A stretch of 64,000 bases of DNA from Streptomyces sp. AC550_RSS872 (lineage in GTDB: Bacteria; Actinomycetota; Actinomycetes; Streptomycetales; Streptomycetaceae). The position numbers were made by a program, and so were the translations under genes. Within the stretch, counting starts at the first letter, position 1, and every line of letters begins with the position of its first letter. Of the stretch, positions 26,846-34,775 are shown one piece after another. The DNA lies in assembly GCF_019049285.1 (NCBI RefSeq), contig NZ_JAGMUL010000021.1:124001-188000 (forward strand). Reading direction: 5' to 3'. Below the pieces are notes generated by a model. It had not been told where the DNA came from. It made no database searches and saw only the letters and a list, made by a program, of their open reading frames with translations.

Positions 26846-27619
26846 ATGCTCGACACCCACCAGCCCGAATCCCGCCCCCGCGCCCACGCCGACCGCTACG
26901 CCCGCTGGGCCGGTCTGGCTGTCGGCGTCGTGGCCGCACCGCTATGGGCCACCGTAGACATCACCAACTACCCGCTCAGTGCCTCCGATGCCGGCGTGCC
27001 CCTGGTGAGCTTCGCGACCGCTTTCGGCCTGTGCGCGGTGGGCGGCGTCCTGCTCGGCGACGCCCTCACCCCCCTCCCTCGGGAGGCGGTACGCACCGCC
27101 AGTCTGACCCCACGCCGGATCCGAGACCACGTGCCGCCCCGGATCACTCTCTTGCTTCTCCTCCAGGCGGTCATCCTTGTCGCGGTGGTGGGTGCGGGGG
27201 ACGCCTTGGGCACCCAAGACGCCATGCACCGGGCGATCGGGGCCAGGGGTGACGGCTGTGACGGGACCGAACCACCCGTCATCCTCTGGCCCGGCATTCT
27301 CGACGGCCGCCAGATCCTCGGCTCTCTCGCCATCGGCACGGTCGCCTGCGCCTGGGCCCTGCGCCGTGTCGCCCGCCGTGCGGGCGACGACCAGCAGCGC
27401 CACAACCAGTCCTCGGCCATCATCGCAGCCTGGGGGGTGCTGGTCTCGACCCAGCTGTCGCTCGTCGTTCTGACGATCCACACGGATCTGATGGGCAGTA
27501 ACTGCGCCGACATGATGGGCATCTCATCCTTGGCGATCTACCTCCTGGGCCTGCTGTCCCTGATCACCCTGGCATGGTCCCTGTTCGCCGTGGTGGCGCC
27601 CCGGGCTGCCCGACGATGA
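26846..27619 (+). CDS. Integral membrane protein of unknown function
   Basis: The 257-residue protein is not a family I recognise. It has about six hydrophobic helices, with basic loops such as TPRRIRDHVPPRI and a cysteine-containing outer loop near GDGCDGTEPP. The ATG at 26846 is chosen because it follows the inverted-repeat promoter region; an upstream frame start at 26708 would overlap that operator. Its stop overlaps the start of a YtrA-type GntR regulator (ATGA), so the two are translationally coupled, as is common for GntR regulators paired with membrane or ABC proteins. Confidence 0.75.
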   Translation: MLDTHQPESRPRAHADRYARWAGLAVGVVAAPLWATVDITNYPLSASDAGVPLVSFATAFGLCAVGGVLLGDALTPLPREAVRTASLTPRRIRDHVPPRITLLLLLQAVILVAVVGAGDALGTQDAMHRAIGARGDGCDGTEPPVILWPGILDGRQILGSLAIGTVACAWALRRVARRAGDDQQRHNQSSAIIAAWGVLVSTQLSLVVLTIHTDLMGSNCADMMGISSLAIYLLGLLSLITLAWSLFAVVAPRAARR

Positions 27620-27990
27620 CCGCATTCGCCGTCCGCGTCGACACCACCAGCCCGGTGCCGCCGTACGACCAGATCCGCGCCCAGCTCGCCGCCCTGATCG
27701 TCACCGGCCGACTGACCGAGGACGCGCGTCTGCCGACGGTACGTCAGCTCGCCACCGACCTCGGTCTGGCACCGAGCACCGTGGCCCGCGCCTACCGTGA
27801 GCTGGAAGCCGCGAAGCTGATCCGCACCCGCCGTGGGGCAGGCACCCGGGTCGCGACACCCCCGTCCGAACCAACCCGCCCCGATCCGGGCCAACTCGCC
27901 ACGCTGGCGCGTGACTTCACCTCAGCTGCCCGCGCGCTGGGCGCCGACACCGAGGCCATCCTGACCGCCATCCGCGAGGCCCTTGACTGA
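27616..27990 (+). CDS. GntR-family regulator, YtrA subfamily
   Basis: The 124-residue protein has a winged helix-turn-helix at residues 12-75 (PPYDQIRAQLAALIVTG, LPTVRQLATDLGLAPSTVAR, AYRELEAAKLIRTRRGAGT) and only a short C-terminal dimerisation tail, the mark of the YtrA subfamily. The start overlaps the stop of the membrane protein gene. It probably autoregulates the two-gene operon through the inverted repeat at 26706-26771. Confidence 0.9.
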   Translation: MTAFAVRVDTTSPVPPYDQIRAQLAALIVTGRLTEDARLPTVRQLATDLGLAPSTVARAYRELEAAKLIRTRRGAGTRVATPPSEPTRPDPGQLATLARDFTSAARALGADTEAILTAIREALD

Positions 27991-28069
27991 CGATGGCCGG
28001 CCCCGCACCCGTGGCGACACCACCAGCCCGATCCTCTCCAGCCGGAGAAGCCATCCGCCTACCGACAGC

Positions 28070-28116
28070 GCCCCCGGTCCGATGATGTGCTCGCCGCACA
28101 CCGTCAGACCGGGGGC
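28070..28116. terminator. Inverted repeat between convergent gntR and MMPL genes
   Basis: GCCCCCGGTC (28070-28079) and GACCGGGGGC (28107-28116) form a perfect 10-bp stem with a 27-nt loop. A second perfect 18-bp palindrome, GGTCTGAGC-GCTCAGACC (28123-28140), overlaps the MMPL stop codon. Both fit a bidirectional terminator. Confidence 0.65.
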
Positions 28117-28133
28117 CTCCGAGGTCTGAGCGC

Positions 28134-30401
28134 TCAGACCTTCACCAGTCCGTGCCCCTCATCCGAACCCGCACCCTTCGCATCGCCCGAGCCGGGCGAG
28201 CCCGACGCATGGGTCCGGTCACCCTGCGTCCGCAGCCCCTCCCCCTCGACATCCACGTTCGGCAGCACCCGGTCCAGCCACTTGGGCAGCCACCACGCCT
28301 TCTTGCCGAGCAGGGCCAGGACGGCCGGGACGATCGCCATCCGCACGATGAACGCGTCGAAGAAGACCGCGATCGCCAGTCCGAAGCCGATCATCTTGAC
28401 CATCGCCTCGCTGGAGCCGACGAATCCCGCGAACACCGCGATCATGATCACCGCCGCGGCCGTCACGACCCGTGCCCCGTGGTTGAAGCCGGTCACCACG
28501 GCCTGGCTCGGCTTCTCGCCGTGGATGTACGCCTCTCGCATCCGGGTCACGAGGAACACCTCGTAGTCCATCGCGAGGCCGAAGACCACACCGATCAGGA
28601 AGATCGGCATGATCGCCACGATGGGGCGGGTCTCGTCGACGCCCACGAGGTCGGCCATCCAGCCCCACTGGAAGACCGCGACCACGGCACCGAGGGCCGC
28701 CATCACGCTCAGCAGGAAGCCGAGGGCTGCCTTCAGCGGGACGAGGATCGAGCGGAAGACCACGATCAGCAGCAGGAACGCCAGGCCCACGACCAGGGCC
28801 AGGTACGGCATCAGCGCGTCGTTCAGCTTCTGCGCGACGTCGATGTTCATGGCTGTGGTACCGGTGACCAGCACGTCCGCGTCCGTGTCGGCCTTGATGT
28901 CCGTACCCGCGTCCCGGATCGCGTACACCAGGTCCTCGGTGGTGACCGCCGACGGCTCGGAGTCCGGGATCACCGTGATCGTGGCCGTGTCGCCCGCCTT
29001 GTTGGGGGCGGCCGGCGTCACGGTCGCGACGTTCTCGAGGCCCTTGATGTCATCTCCGACCTGCTTGAAGGCCGCGTCCGGGTCGTCGCTCGCCTTCGCG
29101 TCGACGACGACCACCAGGGGGCCGTTGAAGCCCGGGCCAAAGCCGTCGGACAACAGGTCGTACGCCCGGCGCTGCGTCGTCGAGGTCGGCAGCGAGCTGT
29201 CGTCCCCGATGCCCAGATCCATGGAGGTGGCGGGGATGGCGGCGGCGCCGAGGCCGACGATGCCGAGGAGCAGTACGGCGATCGGACGGCGCACGACGAA
29301 CCTCGCCCAGCGCGTGCCCATGTTGGGCTTGACCTTGGCCGAAGCGGCCTTCCTCGCGGCCCGGGCGCCGCCCAGGAACCTGCTCTTCTCGCCCGCCGGC
29401 TTGACCCTCCGACCCGCGTAACCGAGCAGCGCGGGGATCATCGTCAGTGCGATGAGGACCGCGATGGCGACCGTGCCCGCGGCCGCGAGACCCATCTTCG
29501 TCAGCATCGGCATGTTGACGACGGACAGGCCCACCAGCGCGATCACGACCGTGAGGCCGGCGAACACCACCGCCGAGCCCGCGGTGCCGACGGCCCGGCC
29601 GGCCGCCTCCTCCCGCTCGCGGCCCTCGGCCAGTTCGGTCCGATAGCGGGAGAGGACGAACAGGGCGTAGTCGATGCCGACCGCCAAGCCGATCATCGAG
29701 GCCAGCGTCGACGTCGTCGAGCCCAGGTCGAGGGCGCTGGCGAGGGCGGTGATCGCCGAGACACCGATGCCGACGCCGATGAGCGCCGTCAGCAGTGGCA
29801 GGCCGGCCGCGAGCAGTGAGCCGAAGGTGATGACCAGGACCACAGCGGCGACCGCGATACCGATGATCTCGCCGGCGCCTGTCTCCGGCTGCGCCTGGAG
29901 TGCGTCTCCGCCCACCTCCACGGTCAGCCCGGCGTCCCGCGCGTCCTGCGCGGCATCCTCCAGGGCTTCCCGGGTGCCGTCCTGCAGTTCCATGCCGGGG
30001 ACCTTGTACTTGACCGACGCGTAGGCGATCGTGCCGTCCTTGCTGACGGCGTCGGCCTTGTACGGATCGGCGACGGAGGCGACCTCGGAGCCTTCGCCCA
30101 ACTCTTCGACGGTCTTCTGCGCGGCGTCCCTGTTGGCGGCGTCCGTCATCTTCTCGCCGGCGGGTGCCTTGAAGACGACGCGGGCGTTGCCGCCGTCGGC
30201 GCTCATACCGGGGAAGCGCTGTTCCAGCAGGTCGAAGGCCTTCTGGGCCTCGGTGCCGGGGACGGAGAAGGACGTGTTGCTCGCCGCGGGGGCGCTGGCC
30301 GCGGCGAAGCCCGCGAGCGTCAGCAGTGCCACCCATATGAGGGCGACGAAATGCCGTCGCCTGAAGGCGAGTCGGCCGAGCCTGTAGAGAAACGTGGCCA
30401 C
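28134..30401 (-). CDS. MMPL/RND-family transporter
   Basis: The 755-residue protein has the two-fold RND architecture: an N-terminal helix, an extracellular loop (about 40-175), a block of five or six helices (about 176-330), a second helix and loop (about 370-540), and a second helix block. The conserved GLAVGIDYALFVLSRYR and FGLAMDYEVFLVTRMREAY motifs contain the helix-4 and helix-10 Asp-Tyr pairs used for proton coupling. MMPL proteins export lipids or hydrophobic drugs. It starts at a GTG. Upstream lie a tetR remnant and element copy C, so its original regulator may have been that lost TetR. Confidence 0.92.
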   Translation of the reverse strand: MATFLYRLGRLAFRRRHFVALIWVALLTLAGFAAASAPAASNTSFSVPGTEAQKAFDLLEQRFPGMSADGGNARVVFKAPAGEKMTDAANRDAAQKTVEELGEGSEVASVADPYKADAVSKDGTIAYASVKYKVPGMELQDGTREALEDAAQDARDAGLTVEVGGDALQAQPETGAGEIIGIAVAAVVLVITFGSLLAAGLPLLTALIGVGIGVSAITALASALDLGSTTSTLASMIGLAVGIDYALFVLSRYRTELAEGREREEAAGRAVGTAGSAVVFAGLTVVIALVGLSVVNMPMLTKMGLAAAGTVAIAVLIALTMIPALLGYAGRRVKPAGEKSRFLGGARAARKAASAKVKPNMGTRWARFVVRRPIAVLLLGIVGLGAAAIPATSMDLGIGDDSSLPTSTTQRRAYDLLSDGFGPGFNGPLVVVVDAKASDDPDAAFKQVGDDIKGLENVATVTPAAPNKAGDTATITVIPDSEPSAVTTEDLVYAIRDAGTDIKADTDADVLVTGTTAMNIDVAQKLNDALMPYLALVVGLAFLLLIVVFRSILVPLKAALGFLLSVMAALGAVVAVFQWGWMADLVGVDETRPIVAIMPIFLIGVVFGLAMDYEVFLVTRMREAYIHGEKPSQAVVTGFNHGARVVTAAAVIMIAVFAGFVGSSEAMVKMIGFGLAIAVFFDAFIVRMAIVPAVLALLGKKAWWLPKWLDRVLPNVDVEGEGLRTQGDRTHASGSPGSGDAKGAGSDEGHGLVKV

Positions 30402-30594
30402 GAGGGCGTACTCCCGGTCATGTCGTGGGTCGTGGGTTCTTCGGGGCAGGGGTGATCAGCCCGGCGGGGAGGCAGGGTTGATCGGCCCTACGACGTGGGC
30501 GGTCACGTCAGGGCTGAGTGCGGGCCTTGTCAGGCGGTGGTTGAGCCAAGGGTCCGGGGAGGACCACGGCGTCGATATGCGTAGGGAGGAAGTC

Positions 30595-30715
30595 CTGCGT
30601 CGGCGGCTGTTCGTCGATCAGCGTGCGGGCGGCGATCGCAGAGGGAGGCGCGCAGCCCACGAGACTCTGTCTGAGGTGATCAGGCCGATCCGATCAGGCA
30701 GCCGGCTTCGACGGA
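30595..30715 (+). pseudogene. tetR 3'-end remnant (third copy)
   Basis: The plus strand encodes AAHETLSEVIRPIRSGS, which aligns with the C-terminus AAYKTLLDAVRLIRSGG of the TetR at 10895-11503. About 70 bp of DNA before it align more loosely. As in the other two loci, element sequence follows in the same orientation. The fragment is short, so it rests mainly on this parallel context. Confidence 0.55.
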
Positions 30716-30762
30716 GGCTCGTGCGAGACCTGCCACCACGACGACGGGTAAGTCTGCCCTGG

Positions 30763-30965
30763 AGCGGATTGGTGTCATGGAAGTTCTTCATCCCTGTTCG
30801 ACGTGCACCGGCGCTTCGCGAGAGTCCTACAGCTGGAGGTGGATCCGCCCGGACAGCCCAGGGGACCGTCCCTACAGAAAGACCGGTCGTTCTACTATCT
30901 GACCATAGTCTCCCTGGGATCCTCGCGCCACACACATCGACCCAATTGAGGCGTTCCTCACCCCC
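30763..30965 (+). repeat. Triplicated intergenic element, copy C, upstream of luxR-type gene
   Basis: Shares with copies A and B the blocks GAGCGGATTGGTGTCATGG, CCTGTTCGACGTGCACCGG, AAGACCGGTCGTTCTA (30879-30894), CATAGTCTCCC and CGCGCCAC. It ends about 30 bp before the LuxR-type regulator gene, so here the element probably acts as promoter-operator for that gene. Confidence 0.75.
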
Positions 30966-30996
30966 CGCCACTGTCACAGAGAGGTAGCCTCACCGC

Positions 30997-33738
30997 ATGC
31001 TCCACGGGCGGCAGAACGAACTCCACGCACTGAGCCGGCTAGTCGCGGAGGCCCGTGCGGGCCGGGGCGGAGCGCTGATCGTGGAGGGGGATGCCGGGGT
31101 CGGCAAGACCGCGTTGCTACGACGCGCTGTTGCCGCCGCCGGCAGCGGCACGCATGTGCTGACCTGCTCGGGCGTCCAGGCCGAAGTCGCCCTGGCCTTC
31201 GGCGGATTACAGCGGCTGCTGACACCGCTGCTCGACCGGCTGCCGGAGCTGCCGGACGATCAAGTCGGCGCGCTGCGCAGCGCCTTGGGCCTGTCCACCG
31301 CACCCGCCGCTGATCTGATGGTCCGTACGGCCGTGCTGTCCTTGTTGGACCGGGCCGCCGCTGCCCGTACCCCGCTCCTGCTCGTCGCGGACGATCTGCA
31401 CTGGCTCGACCCGGCCACGGCCGGTGTGCTGCTCTTCGTCGCCCGTCGCCTCAAGAACCGCCCCATCGCCTTCCTCGCCGCCGTCCGCGAAGCCGGAGAG
31501 GCCACTCGGGACCTGCCACAGCTCACGCTCCGCGGGCTCGCCCCGGACGCCGCGTCCGCCCTCCTCGACGAGCACGGCTGGGGGACTCCGGGTCCGGCCA
31601 GGCGCGCCGTCGCCGACGCCGTGGGAGGCAACCCGCTGGCCCTCCAAGAACTCGTACGGCTCGGCAGTCCGGCGGAGGTCGCGGAGAAAGTCGTACTCAC
31701 CGGAACCGCCCCGCTCAGCCTGCGCCTTCGCGAGGTCTTCGCCGAACGCACCCGGGAACTGTCCGAATCGGCCCGCACCCTGCTGCTGGTGGCGGCAGCG
31801 GAAGACAGCGGCCACACCGGCACCGTGCTCGCCGCGGCCCGGCGGCTGGCGGTCGACGAGCAGGCACTGGACGTCGTGGAGGCCGCGGGGCACCTGGAGG
31901 AAGTGGCTGGCGGCCGACTGAGGTTCCCGCATCCGCTCGTACGGGCCGCGGTGTACGCCGACGCCTCTGCTCGCCGGCGTGCGCTCGCGCATCGCGCCCT
32001 CGCCGACGAGTTGGCGACGCGACATCCGGAGGGCGGGCAGCACGAACGGGCCGTGTGGCATCGCGCGCTGGCGGCCACCAGCCCCGACGAGCAACTGGCC
32101 GAAGCACTGGAAGCCGGCGCGGCCACCGTGCGCCGCAGGGGCGGGCTCGCCGTGGCCGCGGCCGTACTGCACCGGGCCGCGCTGCTGAGCCCCACGGAGC
32201 AGCAGCGCACCAGGCGACTCGCCGCCGCGGCCGAAGCAGCCTGGAAGTCGGGCAGTCCTCAGCTGGCCCACCCGCTGCTGAGGGAGGCGCTGTCCCAGCC
32301 CGCGGACGCCGGAACTCAGCTGGAACTGGACCGGCTGCGGGGCATGATGGAGTTGTGGGGCGGCGATCAGCAGGCGGCGACGGCCCGGCTGCTGGACAGT
32401 GCGGCCGCGCTCATCGACCACTCCCCCGGGCAGGCCGTGACCCTGGCTTTCATGGCGGTGGACGGGGCGCTGCGCGCCGACCGGACGGACGAGGCCCTGC
32501 GGGCCGCGCGGCTCATCGAGGCCGCCGGCGGTGAGGATCCCGGGTATGCGCGGTACGGGAGTTGGCTGGCGGACGCGGTCGCCGGCCGTCCCCGGGACGG
32601 GCTGACTCCCTGGCAGATCTTCCAGGCCGCGCCGGAGGGCCTCAGCCGCAACGACGCCCACCGCCACGTATGGCCTGCGGCGCTGAGCAATCTCGGGTCC
32701 TCCCCTCGGACGGCCCGGTCCTTCATCCTCGAAGCCTGCGACCGTTTCGCGACGTCCGGGATGCTCGCGGTCCGTGGACTGCTTCTGTCGTGGCTTGCGG
32801 ATCTGGAGTACCGGATCGGGCTGTGGCCCGAGTGCGAGGCGCACGCGCAGGAGGGGTTGCGGATGGCCCGGGACGTCGGGCAGCCCGTCCTGGAAGCGGA
32901 TCTTCTCGCGGTGCTGGCCCTGCTGTCCGCCGGGCGCGGCGAGGCGGCGGAGTGCCGCGGGTACGCCGAACGCGCCCAAGCTCTGGCGGTGCCGCAGGGC
33001 AACAGGTCGGCGGCGGGCACCGCGCAGTGGGCGCTGGGGCGGCTGTCCCTGACCGCCGGCGACTACGCGGAGGCCTGTGAACGGCTCGCGGCGCTCGGCG
33101 AGTTGGGCTCACCGTTCGCCCACCGCCAGGTGGCCCGGCAGGCCGTCCTCGACGTGGTGGAGGCGCAGGTGCGCGCGGACCGCAGGGAAGCCGCCGAGCA
33201 GTCGGCGTGGGCGTTCGAGGAGTGGTCGGAGCGGACCACTCTGGCCTGGCCGGAGCTGTCCCGGCACGGCATCCGCGCCCTGCTCGCGGAGGGCGACACG
33301 GCCGACAAGCACTTCCAGGCGGCTCTCTCGGCGGCGGGCGCGGCGGACGCTCCGCTCGCCCGGGGCCACGCGGCGTTGCTGTACGGGGAGTGGCTGCGGC
33401 GCAGTCGGCGCGAGGGCGAGGCCAGAACACAGCTGCGCTCGGCGCTGGAGACGCTGGCGGGCCTCGGGGCGCGGGATGAAGCGGAGCGCGCCCGCGCCCA
33501 GCTGCGTGCGGCGGGAGGTGCGCCCCGTCGGCGTGGCGGCGATCCCTCGGCTCGGCTGACGGTCCAGGAGCTGCAGGTCGCCCGGCTGGCGGCGGAGGGG
33601 CTGAGCAACCGGGAGATCGGCACGCGGCTCTCCTTGAGCCCGCGAACCGTCGGCTACCACCTGTACAAGGTGTTCCCGAAGCTGGGCATCAGCAGCCGCT
33701 CCCAACTGCGCGACGCGGACCTGGATGCCGTGGGCTGA
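30997..33738 (+). CDS. Large ATP-binding LuxR-family regulator (LAL type)
   Basis: The 913-residue protein begins with an AAA-type ATPase (Walker A GDAGVGKTALL at about 32-42; Walker B LLLVADDLHWLD at about 127-138). A long all-helical, TPR-like region follows, then a C-terminal LuxR helix-turn-helix (about 850-905: LTVQELQVARLAAEGLSNREI, LSLSPRTVGYHLYKVFPKLGI, read as consecutive helices). LAL regulators activate catabolic or antibiotic operons, with ATP and a small inducer controlling activity. Its 3' end overlaps the xdhC-type gene on the opposite strand by 50 bp. Control of the adjacent hydroxylase operon is possible, unproven. Confidence 0.9.
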   Translation: MLHGRQNELHALSRLVAEARAGRGGALIVEGDAGVGKTALLRRAVAAAGSGTHVLTCSGVQAEVALAFGGLQRLLTPLLDRLPELPDDQVGALRSALGLSTAPAADLMVRTAVLSLLDRAAAARTPLLLVADDLHWLDPATAGVLLFVARRLKNRPIAFLAAVREAGEATRDLPQLTLRGLAPDAASALLDEHGWGTPGPARRAVADAVGGNPLALQELVRLGSPAEVAEKVVLTGTAPLSLRLREVFAERTRELSESARTLLLVAAAEDSGHTGTVLAAARRLAVDEQALDVVEAAGHLEEVAGGRLRFPHPLVRAAVYADASARRRALAHRALADELATRHPEGGQHERAVWHRALAATSPDEQLAEALEAGAATVRRRGGLAVAAAVLHRAALLSPTEQQRTRRLAAAAEAAWKSGSPQLAHPLLREALSQPADAGTQLELDRLRGMMELWGGDQQAATARLLDSAAALIDHSPGQAVTLAFMAVDGALRADRTDEALRAARLIEAAGGEDPGYARYGSWLADAVAGRPRDGLTPWQIFQAAPEGLSRNDAHRHVWPAALSNLGSSPRTARSFILEACDRFATSGMLAVRGLLLSWLADLEYRIGLWPECEAHAQEGLRMARDVGQPVLEADLLAVLALLSAGRGEAAECRGYAERAQALAVPQGNRSAAGTAQWALGRLSLTAGDYAEACERLAALGELGSPFAHRQVARQAVLDVVEAQVRADRREAAEQSAWAFEEWSERTTLAWPELSRHGIRALLAEGDTADKHFQAALSAAGAADAPLARGHAALLYGEWLRRSRREGEARTQLRSALETLAGLGARDEAERARAQLRAAGGAPRRRGGDPSARLTVQELQVARLAAEGLSNREIGTRLSLSPRTVGYHLYKVFPKLGISSRSQLRDADLDAVG

Positions 33739-34771
33739 CGCGTACGGCGACGAGTTGGGCCGCGATCGCCGTGGCGACCTCGGCCGGGGTACGGCCGCCG
33801 AGGGGCAGGCCGATCGGCGAGTGGATCGCCGAGCGCCCCGCCTCGTCGAGTCCGGCGTCGCGCAGCCGTCCGCTCCGGTCCTGGACCGTCGCCGCCGACC
33901 CGGTCGCGCCCAGGTATCCGACGCCCGCCTCGACGGCTTCCAGTAGCGCCGGTACGTCGATCCGTGCGTCGTGCGTGAGCACCACGACGGCGGAGCGGCT
34001 GTCGAGCCTGCCTTCGCCGCGCAGGGTGCGCAGTGCCGTCTGCGGCAGCCCGGGGAGCACCTCCACACCGGCGTCCCGTGCCTGCGCCGCGAACACCGGG
34101 CGGTGCTCCAGAACGACGGGCCGGTAGCCGAGTTCGGCGCCGATCCGGGCCAGGGGCCCGGCCACCGGCGTCCAGGTGACGATCGCCAGCAGCGGCGGGG
34201 CGGGGTGTGCGGCGACGAAGACGTCCGGATGGGGACCGGTGCTGAGCAACGCGGTGCCGCCCTCTGGCAGTAGAAGCCGCGCCGTCGCCTCGGCATCGAG
34301 GTCCGCCTCGCCCGCGCCGAGGCTGCCCTCCCGGCCGCCACCGGGCAGCACGACCAGGTGCGATGAGCCGGTGTCGTGCAGGCGGACGGCGTGCGCGACC
34401 GGGCGCCCGGCCCCGACCGCCTCGGCCAGAACGGGCAGCCACCGAGTGCCGTCCGGCGGCACCGGCTCGGTCCAGACGGTGACCGTGCCCCCGCAGGTCA
34501 GGCCGACGTCGAACGGTCCGCTGTCGGGGCCTGCGGGACCGTAGCGGCGCAGCACGGGACGGCCGTCGCCCAGCACCTCCTGTGCGGTCGCGGCGACATC
34601 GGAGTCGACGCAGCCGCCGCTGATCGCGCCGAGCACCGTGCCTTCGCCGTCGACGGCCATCGCCGTGCCGACCGGGAACGGTGTGCTGCCGGCCGCGTCG
34701 ACGAGGGTGGCCAGGGCGAACGGCCGGGACTCGCGCCACCACCCCGCCAGCTGCGGCAGTATGTCGAGCAC
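33689..34771 (-). CDS. XdhC/CoxI-family molybdenum-cofactor maturation factor
   Basis: The 360-residue protein has the two XdhC parts: an N-terminal region with ATLVDAAGSTPFPVGTAMAV and GAISGGCVDSDV, and a C-terminal Rossmann-like part with VVVLTHDARIDVPAL and GYLGATGSAATVQDR. XdhC proteins bind sulfurated molybdopterin and insert it into xanthine dehydrogenase-type enzymes. It starts at a GTG 5 bases after the stop of the large-subunit gene, last in a four-gene operon. Its end overlaps the luxR-type gene. Confidence 0.88.
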   Translation of the reverse strand: MLDILPQLAGWWRESRPFALATLVDAAGSTPFPVGTAMAVDGEGTVLGAISGGCVDSDVAATAQEVLGDGRPVLRRYGPAGPDSGPFDVGLTCGGTVTVWTEPVPPDGTRWLPVLAEAVGAGRPVAHAVRLHDTGSSHLVVLPGGGREGSLGAGEADLDAEATARLLLPEGGTALLSTGPHPDVFVAAHPAPPLLAIVTWTPVAGPLARIGAELGYRPVVLEHRPVFAAQARDAGVEVLPGLPQTALRTLRGEGRLDSRSAVVVLTHDARIDVPALLEAVEAGVGYLGATGSAATVQDRSGRLRDAGLDEAGRSAIHSPIGLPLGGRTPAEVATAIAAQLVAVRVSPRHPGPRRAVGSGC

Positions 34772-34775
34772 TACG

